From contig NZ_JAFBFG010000002.1 of the NCBI RefSeq assembly GCF_016909155.1, positions 1-64,000 on the forward strand: a stretch of DNA of 64,000 bases, written 5' to 3'. A program made the translations under genes and the position numbers. Shown one piece after another: positions 8,127 through 15,717 of the stretch; positions within the stretch are counted from its first letter, which is position 1, and every line of letters starts with the position of its first letter. The notes beneath the pieces are model-generated. The model saw nothing but the letters and a program-made list of their open reading frames with translations, ran no database searches and was not told where the DNA came from. Origin of the DNA: Chryseomicrobium aureum. GTDB taxonomy: Bacteria; Bacillota; Bacilli; Bacillales_A; Planococcaceae.

Positions 8127-8350
8127 TCCCCTTCCATCACTTAATTCGCGCACGTTGATCGTTAATGAACAACAAGGTTGATCGTTTATGATCAACAAGG
8201 ACGAAGGTCACAGTCATGATCAAAGAAGTCGCAAATTCCTATTTCGACTTCTGATGATGACTGGTGAATACAGTATTGCTTACGTTCGACGTGTAGTGGC
8301 GACTCGCCATACATTTCTCATTTGATAATCTGACGGAAGGGAAAAGATCC
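8127..8350 (-). ncRNA. Retron msr-msd RNA gene (predicted)
   Basis: Directly upstream of the reverse transcriptase on its strand. Arm a1 (8332-8343) and arm a2 (8127-8138) can form a 12-bp stem with two G-U pairs. After a1 comes a candidate branching G (8330). A short msr hairpin lies at 8297-8309. A long msd-type hairpin occupies 8208-8267 (more than 20 bp with small bulges, apical loop AGGA), followed by a 7-bp hairpin at 8177-8196. The order promoter, a1, msr, msd, a2, RT is that of known retrons. The exact ends and the branch base are inference from pairing by eye. Confidence 0.75.
8154..8190. repeat. Direct repeat inside the predicted msd
   Basis: GTTGATCGTTAATG (8154-8167) and GTTGATCGTTTATG (8177-8190) are 13/14 identical and 23 bases apart. 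Either copy can pair with GATCAAC at 8190-8196, so two alternative hairpins are possible in the RNA. Confidence 0.6.
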
Positions 8351-8365
8351 CAATTGGATAGTGAT

Positions 8366-8395
8366 ACTATAGCGATCAACTATAGCGATCGACAA
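8366..8395 (-). promoter_or_regulatory. Predicted promoter of the retron RNA/operon with a 12-bp direct repeat
   Basis: On the minus strand TTGTCG (8390-8395) and TATAGT (8366-8371) are 18 bases apart, which places transcription start about ten bases before arm a1. The same bases form a 12-bp direct repeat (ACTATAGCGATC at 8366-8377 and 8379-8390), a possible operator. Confidence 0.5.
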
Positions 8396-8402
8396 GTGTT
8401 TT

Positions 8403-8430
8403 TTGAAAAAAGGGATCATTTTCCTATATT
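8403..8430 (+). promoter_or_regulatory. Predicted promoter of the helicase-nuclease-peptidase gene
   Basis: TTGAAA (8403-8408) and TATATT (8425-8430) are separated by 16 bases. The site lies 66 bases before the start codon and back to back with the retron promoter. I see no GAAC-N4-GTTC LexA-like box in the region. Confidence 0.45.
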
Positions 8431-8495
8431 CCCTTGCCATTCCTCCCAAACATTCATAAAATTAAGGAAACTCAACAGATGAACGGAGAGAACTT

Positions 8496-10928
8496 ATGAA
8501 ATTAAATGTCGAACAACGGAGAATTGTCGAGCTAGAGCCAACGGGACAAATGTTAGTCAAGGGCGTTGCAGGGTCTGGAAAGACGACGGTAGCTATTCGC
8601 CGTATCAACTTTCTAAAAACAAATTATTGTCATGAAGCAGATGACCAGATTTTGTTGGTCACGTATAACAAAACACTACTAAATTATATCAAGTTTCAAT
8701 ATGAACGACTTGCGGATGCTGAAGAAGAGGACTTCCAACAATTCTTCGCATCAAATGCAAACGTGGAAATTTCAACAATTGATGCGCTAATGTTTAAAGC
8801 ATTTGTAGATTACAATCGCCGAACGCGAAAGAGACTGCAAATTGCAGACAAGCAGATGGAGCGTCAACTACTCATTGATGCTATTCATGAAGTGAAGAAA
8901 TCGTATCCGAATGTAAAAGTGCTGTCGCCTAAAAACAGTGCGTTTCTTCTGGATGAAGTGTTGTGGATGGAGTCGTGTCTCATTGAAGATATCGAAGCGT
9001 ATCAAAATGTAGACCGAATTGGACGCGCTTCCGGTGATAGTTCTACACCCCAAAAACTACTTAAAAATTCAGAGTTGCGAGAAGCTATTTTTGAACTCTG
9101 GCGCGTGTTCACGGACAAAATGGAGAAAAAAGGATTTGTTACGTTCAAACGTATGAATGTACTTGCGCTTCGCCAAGTCCACGAAGTGAATTCTAAACGC
9201 TATACACATGTCATTATTGACGAAAGCCAAGATTTGACACGCGTACAACTTGAGTTTTTAAAAGCGCTCTATAAAGAGAAACCTTATTCCTCACTACTCT
9301 TTGTCGCAGATAACACCCAAAGTATTTATGCCCATTCATGGCTTGGAAAAGGTAGACCGTATACAACAATCGGCTACGATATGAGTGGAAAGGCACGAGC
9401 GTTAAGTAAGAATTACCGGACGACGACAGAAATTTCTACTGCTGCATTTGATTTGATTGAAGCGGACGAGACGATTCGTTCGAATGTGGATTTTGTGAAG
9501 CCAGCATTGATTGATCGCCATGGACATCCACCGATTTATCGATTTTTCACGACACCGCAAAAGCAACTCGCATTCTTAGTAGAGGAAATTCAAACGTTAC
9601 AAAATGATTATGACCTGCGCGAAATTTGTTTGGTTGCGCGGAGCAACCGCTTACTAGAAAGTCTAGCAACTGGGCTAGAAGCAGCAGGTATACCAACAGA
9701 AGTTCTCCAAAACAGCGAGCCGAACTTTGAATCGGATAGGGTCAAACTTGTCACGATGCATTCCATCAAAGGGTTGGAGTTCAAAGTCATTTTTCTCGTC
9801 GACTTGAATCAAGGTGTCATTCCAAATGATCGGTATACAGATGTGGAAGATCAAAAAACGGTCGATTCCGACGAGCGAAAGCTTCTTTATGTTGGTATGA
9901 CGCGAGCAAATGAGCTTTTATATATGTCATCTGTTAAGAAGCCATCGAAGTTTATTAAAGAAATTGAGCGAAAGCATTTACGTATGAAGAAAGACTGTGC
10001 ACTGCGACCATTTGAATCTATTAGTATGAGCCATTATCAGTTTACAGATCAATTGAGTGATCTCCATTCACGAGAAGAAGTCGTGCGTCAGTGGATGTTG
10101 CGCGAGCTTCATGAAACATACGGATATCCGTATGAACTGTTGGAGCTGGAATACCCCGTTCAGAAGTTTTCACAACGTGGCTATTGTGATATCGCAGTGA
10201 CGATATACTCCGGGGAAGAAGCAATGCCGTTGCTCTTTATCGAAGTGAAACAGTTCGGGGCTGGAATTGAAGAAGGTCTAAAGCAATTGAAAAGCTATTT
10301 AGAAGCAAATACTACTGTACGTTACGGATTGGTGACGGACGGATTAGAGATTAAAATCATCGATCGAAACGGGGAAGAAGTACAAGACATTCCAAGGTGT
10401 CGTCCGCAGTTCTTGCCTGAGACGAAGAATACTAAACGCTACTTAAACTTAAAGAATGGCCGTACGTATTCGTATGCAACTGCTCTTGATGATGAGGAGC
10501 AAATCGAGATACGAGAAGAACATTCGGAAGTTTATTTGCAAGTGCATGAAAAAGCGACTGTTCCGATGATTGGCAATGTGGCAGCGGGCATTCCCACACT
10601 CGCAATTGAAGAGTATGATGCACGCGTTGTTGTTCCGAAAGACTGGGTGTTTTCAGTGAAGGAATCATTTGCTTTGACCGTTACAGGCGATAGTATGATA
10701 GGTGCAGAAATTCATAAAGGTGATACCGTCATCGTCCATCAGCAGACATCTGCGCAGCCGAACGACATTATCATTGCAGTGATTGATGATGAGGCCACGA
10801 TGAAAAAATATATGCCAATGGGCAACGATGTGTTACTGATGGCTGAAAACCCAAACTATGAGCCAATTCTCATGCGTAGTGAGGATGTCCGCATCAATGG
10901 AAAAGTGATTGGTGTGTTGAAGAAATAG
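8496..10928 (+). CDS. UvrD-like helicase / HsdR_N-type nuclease / LexA-S24 peptidase fusion
   Basis: 810 residues. Superfamily 1 helicase: GVAGSGKT (23-30), IIDESQD (240-246), KNYRT (305-309), VTMHSIKGLEF (419-429), LLYVGMTRA (463-471). Nuclease of HsdR_N type: residues about 520-635, with D565 and E583-V-K585 as the PD-(D/E)xK core. LexA/S24 peptidase: residues about 685-808, with the VAAGIP cleavage-site pattern (695-700), Ser733 in GDSM and Lys770 in ATMKKY. All three active sites look intact. There is no HTH, so it is not simply a repressor. The domain suggests RecA-stimulated self-cleavage that would switch the helicase-nuclease on or off after DNA damage, which is inference. Start ATG has GGAGAG. 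It is divergent from the retron. Confidence 0.9.
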   Translation: MKLNVEQRRIVELEPTGQMLVKGVAGSGKTTVAIRRINFLKTNYCHEADDQILLVTYNKTLLNYIKFQYERLADAEEEDFQQFFASNANVEISTIDALMFKAFVDYNRRTRKRLQIADKQMERQLLIDAIHEVKKSYPNVKVLSPKNSAFLLDEVLWMESCLIEDIEAYQNVDRIGRASGDSSTPQKLLKNSELREAIFELWRVFTDKMEKKGFVTFKRMNVLALRQVHEVNSKRYTHVIIDESQDLTRVQLEFLKALYKEKPYSSLLFVADNTQSIYAHSWLGKGRPYTTIGYDMSGKARALSKNYRTTTEISTAAFDLIEADETIRSNVDFVKPALIDRHGHPPIYRFFTTPQKQLAFLVEEIQTLQNDYDLREICLVARSNRLLESLATGLEAAGIPTEVLQNSEPNFESDRVKLVTMHSIKGLEFKVIFLVDLNQGVIPNDRYTDVEDQKTVDSDERKLLYVGMTRANELLYMSSVKKPSKFIKEIERKHLRMKKDCALRPFESISMSHYQFTDQLSDLHSREEVVRQWMLRELHETYGYPYELLELEYPVQKFSQRGYCDIAVTIYSGEEAMPLLFIEVKQFGAGIEEGLKQLKSYLEANTTVRYGLVTDGLEIKIIDRNGEEVQDIPRCRPQFLPETKNTKRYLNLKNGRTYSYATALDDEEQIEIREEHSEVYLQVHEKATVPMIGNVAAGIPTLAIEEYDARVVVPKDWVFSVKESFALTVTGDSMIGAEIHKGDTVIVHQQTSAQPNDIIIAVIDDEATMKKYMPMGNDVLLMAENPNYEPILMRSEDVRINGKVIGVLKK

Positions 10929-10988
10929 AGAAACCTTCCTCTCTCTCCCAACGTTATTGTGAATATACAAAAAAAGGGGATTGAGCAG

Positions 10989-11249
10989 ATGGGATTTGAA
11001 GAAGAGGATTTTGTCTATTCAACACGCGTCATTCCAAAACATCATGTAAACAATGAGTATTACCAACCACAATTTATCGTCCTGTTTAAAGATGAACCTA
11101 CGATTGAATACCGGTACGGTGTGAAAAAGTGGGGAAAGGATGTCGTGCAGTTTTGTGAAAAAGGTGTATTGGAAGAGCCGAACGTATATGTAGACGAAAC
11201 GACTGAAAAGACACTGCACAGTGAAGACGAGTGTGACACAATGAATTGA
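10989..11249 (+). CDS. Hypothetical small acidic protein
   Basis: I chose the ATG at 10989, which has AAAGGGG about ten bases before it; a GTG at 10959 is possible. The 86-residue product is acidic, has no membrane segment or signal peptide, and starts 60 bases after the helicase-nuclease-peptidase gene on the same strand. It could be co-transcribed with it. I recognise no domain. Aromatic-rich segments (NEYYQPQFIVLF, IEYRYGVKKWG) suggest a small beta-rich fold. Confidence 0.55.
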   Translation: MGFEEEDFVYSTRVIPKHHVNNEYYQPQFIVLFKDEPTIEYRYGVKKWGKDVVQFCEKGVLEEPNVYVDETTEKTLHSEDECDTMN

Positions 11250-11319
11250 GAAGAGTCAGGTCGTCTGAAACTTTTTGCAAAGAACATCGTAGAATTAGAT
11301 AGCAAAGGAGTGACTGGCA

Positions 11320-11559
11320 ATGAAATCAAAACTATCCCATATCCTCGCACCTGCAGTCGTTGCGATCGTCGTATCAATTGCGCTCTATAATCTAGGTAAT
11401 GCACTCGAAATCTCATGGCTGCGTTTTTATTATGAGCAGACCGTTTCAACGGCTGGTGGCTTTGAAGTAGAAACCGGTGGCTCGATGATTCCACTTTTGA
11501 TCGGAATCGCATCTGGTTTTGTGGTAGAGCGTCTACTTCAGAAACGAGCGATGAATTGA
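11320..11559 (+). CDS. Small two-helix membrane protein, unknown
   Basis: 79 residues with hydrophobic segments near 8-27 and 54-70, and an acidic outer loop (EVETGG). An AAAGGAG Shine-Dalgarno precedes the ATG. Its stop codon overlaps the start of the zinc-ribbon gene that follows (TGATG), so the two form a coupled pair. The function is unknown. Confidence 0.6.
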   Translation: MKSKLSHILAPAVVAIVVSIALYNLGNALEISWLRFYYEQTVSTAGGFEVETGGSMIPLLIGIASGFVVERLLQKRAMN

Positions 11560-11777
11560 TGCCGAAATGTACGAATTGCGGACAGAAGTGGACAGTACGT
11601 GAGATTTGGAAACTTGGCTGGTCGAAAGAAGGGAAACGCTGTAGCAACTGTGGAGAGAAACAATACCTTTCTGAAGAGACACAGGGCCTATTGACGCTCG
11701 GGTATATCAGTTTGGCACTTTTGATTATCGTACCGTTTAAAATTAAACTTAGTAAAAAACCTTATTTAAAACTCTAA
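11559..11777 (+). CDS. CXXC-20-CXXC zinc-ribbon membrane protein
   Basis: The N-terminus has C-T-N-C, exactly 20 residues, then C-S-N-C, which is the pattern of the small 'cxxc_20_cxxc' family (TIGR04104). The four cysteines should bind one zinc. One membrane helix follows (about residues 48-62), then a basic tail. I prefer the ATG at 11559; a TTG at 11556 is the alternative. It is coupled to the preceding membrane protein gene. The function of the family is not known. Confidence 0.75.
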   Translation: MPKCTNCGQKWTVREIWKLGWSKEGKRCSNCGEKQYLSEETQGLLTLGYISLALLIIVPFKIKLSKKPYLKL

Positions 11778-11787
11778 AACGCAAAGT

Positions 11788-11815
11788 GACCATGGAATCC
11801 CATGGTCCTTTTTTA
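11788..11815. terminator. Terminator between convergent small genes
   Basis: The stem GACCATGG/CCATGGTC (11788-11795 with 11800-11807) is followed by CTTTTTT on the plus strand. It ends the zinc-ribbon gene pair and lies at the stop codon of the converging membrane protein gene. Confidence 0.75.
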
Positions 11816-12004
11816 TAAACCAAACAAAGTAGAGACAGTGTCGGCGCTATCTGGTGTGAACATATAAAGTGAGATTCCAATTAAAATCGTGCCAGCCATC
11901 AAGACTGAAATTTTGCGGAACGGTGTTTTTTTAGAGGATTGCATGATTCCGTATAGTAATAAACCAATTCCGATGAGTAGGCCAAGCATGTACCAAAAGC
12001 CCAT
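11813..12004 (-). CDS. Small two-helix membrane protein, unknown
   Basis: I chose the ATG at 12004 because AAGGAG sits nine bases upstream; an in-frame ATG at 12022 contains that sequence itself. The 63-residue product has two hydrophobic helices (near 3-21 and 33-49) separated by a basic loop (QSSKKTPFRK). The family was not recognised. Confidence 0.55.
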   Translation of the reverse strand: MGFWYMLGLLIGIGLLLYGIMQSSKKTPFRKISVLMAGTILIGISLYMFTPDSADTVSTLFGL

Positions 12005-12060
12005 GGTCATCAACTCCTTCATTAGACAAAACGTTGTCGGTCAGAAGAAGGTTCCACTAC

Positions 12061-12177
12061 TTAATCAAAAATGATACGAATCAGTTGTGCGATTGCACGA
12101 GGTAGTGCGAGAACGATGTCGACGAGATTGACCCAAAGAGATTTCGATTGATCTTTGCGAATCGGTGGTTGTGACAT
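12061..12177 (-). CDS. 38-residue small protein with an amphipathic C-terminus
   Basis: An ATG at 12177 preceded by GGGAGGCGTCAGT opens a 38-codon frame ending in TAA at 12061-12063. The product begins MSQPPIRKDQSKSLW and ends with a hydrophobic, basic segment (VDIVLALPRAIAQLIRII). The strong Shine-Dalgarno and the amphipathic helix support a real small membrane-active or membrane-bound protein. It lies between a membrane protein gene and the divergent tag gene. No family was recognised. Confidence 0.55.
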   Translation of the reverse strand: MSQPPIRKDQSKSLWVNLVDIVLALPRAIAQLIRIIFD

Positions 12178-12247
12178 ACTGACGCCTCCCATTTTCTTTC
12201 ATTTTACCATATACTGTAGAAAAAACATCAAACAAGGAGATGACTAT

Positions 12248-12808
12248 ATGCCAGCATGTACATGGCCCGGGACGAGTGAATTGATGCAAGAGTATCACGA
12301 CGGGGAGTGGGGTAAGCCCTCTAAAGGCGACGACCGCTACTTGTTTGAAATGCTCTCTTTAGAAGGGGCGCAAGCAGGTCTGTCTTGGATCACAATCTTG
12401 AAAAAGCGTGAAGCGTATAAAGAAGCTTTCCATGATTTTGATATTGCGGCTTGTGCGAATCTCTCAGATGAAGATTTGGAAAGTATTCGAACAGGTTATG
12501 AAATCGTACGCAACAAACTGAAAATCAAATCCGTTCGCACAAATGCACAGGCCGTCCAACGGATACAAGACGAGTTTGGCTCGTTCTCTGAGTTTCTCTG
12601 GAGTTATGTGGACCACACACCAGTTATCCATACACCTGAGAAAGACTCGGATGTTCTGACAGATGACGCGCTTTCGAAGCGACTCAGCAAAGACCTAAAG
12701 AAACGTGGCTTTACATTTGTAGGGCCCGTAATTATCTATACATATATGCAAGCGGTCGGGATGATTGATGATCATTTAGTTGGGTGTCCGGCGAAGACGG
12801 TGGAATAA
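12248..12808 (+). CDS. tag: DNA-3-methyladenine glycosylase I
   Basis: 186 residues from the ATG at 12248 (AAGGAGAT upstream). It carries the Tag signature: C-x-W near the N-terminus (CTWPG), YHDGEWGKP, LEGAQAGLSWITIL (the DNA-contact helix), and GFTFVGPVIIYTYMQAVGMIDDH with the conserved Glu, Tyr/Trp and His/Cys zinc ligands (C4, H near 168, H172 region and C176 in VGCPA). It removes 3-methyladenine from alkylated DNA in base excision repair. A longer frame beginning at 12155 lacks homology and is not used. Confidence 0.93.
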   Translation: MPACTWPGTSELMQEYHDGEWGKPSKGDDRYLFEMLSLEGAQAGLSWITILKKREAYKEAFHDFDIAACANLSDEDLESIRTGYEIVRNKLKIKSVRTNAQAVQRIQDEFGSFSEFLWSYVDHTPVIHTPEKDSDVLTDDALSKRLSKDLKKRGFTFVGPVIIYTYMQAVGMIDDHLVGCPAKTVE

Positions 12809-12818
12809 GGAGGATGAA

Positions 12819-13490
12819 ATGAAAAAAAGATACTGGATAGTTTTATTATTACTGGCAGTCACCGCTGCTGCGGTAACAATTGGTATAGATCTTGTGACGA
12901 AAGAGGAACCGGTAGAACCTGTCGAATATGATACAGCAAATGTTGCGACTAGCGTAGATGAGGTCCTACTAGAAATGGCAAACAACTCTCTTGGAGAAGG
13001 TATAGATGTAAATGAAGAAGGTACGGGACTGGTAATTGACGAAGAACTAGTAGAGACCAGTGATGCTAAGAATTTATTAAGTGTCGAGAAAGCGAAGTTT
13101 CGACTGAAACTGGAAAATAAGCTGTTTAGCCATGAACTAGAGGAATCAGAAATCGAGCAAATGGCAGAGGAATCTGTGAGGAACTCTGTTGAAGCTTTAG
13201 AAAAAGCATCTTCTCTTTATGATGTAGAAGTCTACCAAGATGAAGTCACAGATTATATTAATGAAAATGTAGCTTCCGTAGAAATTGAAGATAAACAGAT
13301 CTATGCAGAGGCTTTAGGAATATCCGTCGATGCGTTAGATTATTATTTCGACCGAGACTTTTATGTAATGGATGTTTTATGGGAGAAGTTGATTTCAGCA
13401 TTGATGGAACAGTATCCGCAAGGGGCAGATGAGACAACGAATGACTACATGCAACGGATCAAAGATGAGTTTTATGACGCTAGTGAGTAA
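12819..13490 (+). CDS. Exported or membrane-anchored acidic protein, unknown
   Basis: 223 residues from the ATG at 12819 (AAGGAGG). An N-terminal basic stretch and a hydrophobic helix (about residues 5-22) without a clear cleavage site suggest a membrane-anchored protein facing outward. The rest is acidic and mostly helical (EEPVEPVEYD, ESEIEQMAEES) with a coiled-coil tendency. It starts 10 bases after tag, so they may be co-transcribed. I do not recognise the family. Confidence 0.65.
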   Translation: MKKRYWIVLLLLAVTAAAVTIGIDLVTKEEPVEPVEYDTANVATSVDEVLLEMANNSLGEGIDVNEEGTGLVIDEELVETSDAKNLLSVEKAKFRLKLENKLFSHELEESEIEQMAEESVRNSVEALEKASSLYDVEVYQDEVTDYINENVASVEIEDKQIYAEALGISVDALDYYFDRDFYVMDVLWEKLISALMEQYPQGADETTNDYMQRIKDEFYDASE

Positions 13491-13533
13491 GCATTAATTC
13501 CAGTACTAACAACTTGAGTTAGGAGTAGATAGT

Positions 13534-13878
13534 ATGAAAAAGAAGTACGTCCTCTATCTTGTATCTCTATTAGTAATCTTACTCACAGCCTGTCAACAAA
13601 CCACAGATGAATCACAGTTCTATACTGAAGTAGGAAGAATCGTTGCTATTGAAGATAGCAGGTTTCTCTTGGTGAAAGATGCGACTGAACAAGACATAGA
13701 GACTCTCGAACCAGTAGAAATAATTGAAAAATATGAGGATGGCATTTGGGCTACGTATGAAAAACTAGATGAACTGAAGGTGAACGCGGTAGTCAGAGCG
13801 TCTTATGATGTCATGCAGGACTCACTTCCGGCGTACGGCAATGCGGTTAAGGTTGAAGTGCTAGAGGACTCCGAATAA
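13534..13878 (+). CDS. DUF3221 family lipoprotein
   Basis: The 114-residue precursor has a signal peptide with lipobox LLTAC (Cys20). The mature part begins with a short linker, then the family's small beta-barrel pattern: GRIVAIEDSRFLLVKDA, then W-A-T-Y near the middle and VVRASYDVMQDSLPAYGNAVKV at the end, as in YobA-type DUF3221 proteins. It should be anchored outside the membrane; no function is established. It follows the exported acidic protein by 43 bases and precedes the methyltransferase by 15. Confidence 0.8.
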   Translation: MKKKYVLYLVSLLVILLTACQQTTDESQFYTEVGRIVAIEDSRFLLVKDATEQDIETLEPVEIIEKYEDGIWATYEKLDELKVNAVVRASYDVMQDSLPAYGNAVKVEVLEDSE

Positions 13879-13893
13879 GAAAGCAGGAAAACC

Positions 13894-14697
13894 ATGAAAG
13901 AACGTGTAGAAGAATTTTGCAAACAGTATCAGCTATTTGAAGAGAATGCTATTCAAAAGGTTCAATTAGAACACCGCTTCAATCTAGCACAAGCATTTGA
14001 ATTAAAAGAAGGCATGCGCGTTTTAGAAATCGGTTGCGGTCAAGGCGATATGACGGTGGTGCTCGCGGATCAAGTAGGAGCAAGCGGACATGTCACAGCG
14101 ATTGATGTGGCGAGCGGCGAGTACGGTGCTCCACTGACGCTGAGCCAGGCACACGAAAAGATTCAACGGACGAAACTTGGTGAGCGCATCAGTTTTCATC
14201 TCGAGACAGATTTTCTTACATTTCCAGTAGAAGAACAGTACGACTGCGTAGTATTTGCACATTCCAGTTGGTACTTTCACTCACCGGAGATTTTGAACAG
14301 CTACTTTAAAAAGATTCGAAAGATTAGTTCTAAACTCTTGTTTGCGGAGTGGGATGTTCACTATACACAAACATCGCAACGTGGCCATTTCTGCGCGGTG
14401 ACAGTACTTGCGTTGCATTCAGCACTCACAGAAAATGACGGCAATATCCAGCATGTGTTTAGTCGACAAGAAATTAGAAGCTTACTTGAAGCAGCAGGAT
14501 TTTCGATTCAAAAAGAAGGCGTGATTTCTTCTTCCTATTTACAAGATGGTCAGTGGGAAATTGACTATGCATCAGAAGTTTATCGTGATTTTTCTAGGGA
14601 TTCGACACAGTTCCACACACTAGCCACATCACTCTATCACATGATGAACGAGTCGGAAAAAGATTCCCTGGATACGTTTGTTAGTATAGCGATATAA
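13894..14697 (+). CDS. SAM-dependent methyltransferase, class I
   Basis: 267 residues. Motif I VLEIGCGQGDMTVVLA (about residues 44-59) and the acidic residue after VTAIDVAS (motif II) bind S-adenosylmethionine. DCVVFAHSSWYFHSPEIL is motif IV. The fold is the Rossmann-like methyltransferase type with an N-terminal helix and a C-terminal lid. The substrate cannot be told from the sequence; a small molecule is most likely. Start ATG with GCAGG upstream, 15 bases after the DUF3221 gene. Confidence 0.85.
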   Translation: MKERVEEFCKQYQLFEENAIQKVQLEHRFNLAQAFELKEGMRVLEIGCGQGDMTVVLADQVGASGHVTAIDVASGEYGAPLTLSQAHEKIQRTKLGERISFHLETDFLTFPVEEQYDCVVFAHSSWYFHSPEILNSYFKKIRKISSKLLFAEWDVHYTQTSQRGHFCAVTVLALHSALTENDGNIQHVFSRQEIRSLLEAAGFSIQKEGVISSSYLQDGQWEIDYASEVYRDFSRDSTQFHTLATSLYHMMNESEKDSLDTFVSIAI

Positions 14698-14720
14698 GCA
14701 AATTAATAGGAGGCAAAACC

Positions 14721-14936
14721 ATGTCCAAAGGAATACTGCACCATGTAGAGCTTTACGTATCGGATTTAAAACGATCAACAGAGTTTTGGGGTTGGTTGCT
14801 AGAGGAGCTAGGATATGAGCTGTTCCAACTATCCTTCACGACTTTTAAATTCGCCACAATCAAAAAGCTGACAATCACTAGTAACAACCAAGAACTGATT
14901 TTTCCTATGTGGACCAATTCCCACCCGTTCGATTGA
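14721..14936 (+). pseudogene. VOC/glyoxalase-family gene, 5' remnant
   Basis: With a good Shine-Dalgarno (AGGAGGC), the frame encodes HHVELYVSDLKRSTEFWGWL and on to GYELFQ, the first beta-alpha unit of a vicinal-oxygen-chelate protein. After about base 14829 the similarity stops, and the frame reads the complement of the neighbouring DUF817 gene. A full VOC domain needs about 120 residues, so this is a truncated fragment fused by a deletion to the end of the opposite gene. Confidence 0.7.
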
Positions 14937-15604
14937 TTCGGATAATGCCAAGCGCCGAGCAAAGTTGCGATGTTTTCACCTATCCATATCAACAGACCAA
15001 TCAAGAAAAAGTACGCGATAATCGGAATCTGGATGAGAGATTGCCGTATACGAAAGGAAAGCTTGGCTCTGAAAAAAACGACTGCCACGGCACCAAACAG
15101 TATCCAACGGAAATCCCAGATATAATGATGCGTGAAAAAGTTTAAATAAATCATGGCAGCAAGTGGAACTGCAATTTTCAATGAAGGCCACTGAATCAGC
15201 CTGACATCGAAAATCCGCCAAAACTGACAGAGATAACTTGCCACACTTGCATACATAAAGCCACTAAACAAAGGCACATTGAACACTTTGAAAATCCCTT
15301 CCTCTGGATAACTCTAAGAGCCCATGTTCACTTTGAAAATTTCCATCACGAGACCAATGAAATGGAAGACCGTGATCACTTTTAACTCATCCACACTTTC
15401 TAGGTTCGTCTTGACCATAAAGAACTGCATTGCGACGCAAAACAGTAGGAGCCAATCGTATCTAGCGAGAATAGGTAAATCGATAACTAAAGTGATTCCA
15501 AGAATGAAAAAGATAAACAGCGGGAAAATAGCTGCGCGCACTTGCTGGATGACAAAAAACAGCAACGAATTGGTAGTTTTCGTTTGTGTGAGTGAAATAT
15601 CCAT
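14753..15604 (-). pseudogene. DUF817 membrane protein gene (YoaT-like), nonsense-interrupted
   Basis: Start ATG 15604 (GAGGTG). The frame encodes a multi-helix DUF817 protein but is broken by an in-frame TAG at 15314-15316. The context is KVNMGS-stop-SYPEEGIFKVFNVP, where the family has W (TGG), so one G-to-A change explains it. The downstream half stays in the same frame and keeps the family motifs (FTHHYIWDFRW, ENIATLLGAWHYPNQ, GKISSWLLLVIVSFLIV). Its last 20 or so codons are antisense to the VOC remnant and are not family sequence. The cell might still make two halves, but loss of function is likelier. Confidence 0.8.
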
Positions 15605-15617
15605 ACGAAACACCTCT

Positions 15618-15663
15618 AATTATTTATTGAATATCGATAAATATATATCAAATATAAATAATT
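15618..15663. promoter_or_regulatory. AT-rich inverted repeat between DUF817 and rtcB
   Basis: The 10-bp arms AATTATTTAT (15618-15627) and ATAAATAATT (15654-15663) are perfectly inverted and flank further ATAT-rich half-sites. The site lies in the shared promoter region of the two divergent genes and could bind a regulator. No known operator was recognised. Confidence 0.35.
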
Positions 15664-15717
15664 AAATATTCTAAGTCAATAAATATGGGATAGACCTTTT
15701 AGAGAGGAGAGGCAACA

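Noticed and set aside
8141-8495. LexA box controlling the helicase-nuclease-peptidase gene
   Set aside because: No GAAC-N4-GTTC sequence in the intergenic region.
11060-11647. 195-codon open frame on the minus strand
   Set aside because: It is antisense to three well-supported plus-strand genes and has no Shine-Dalgarno or recognisable protein pattern.
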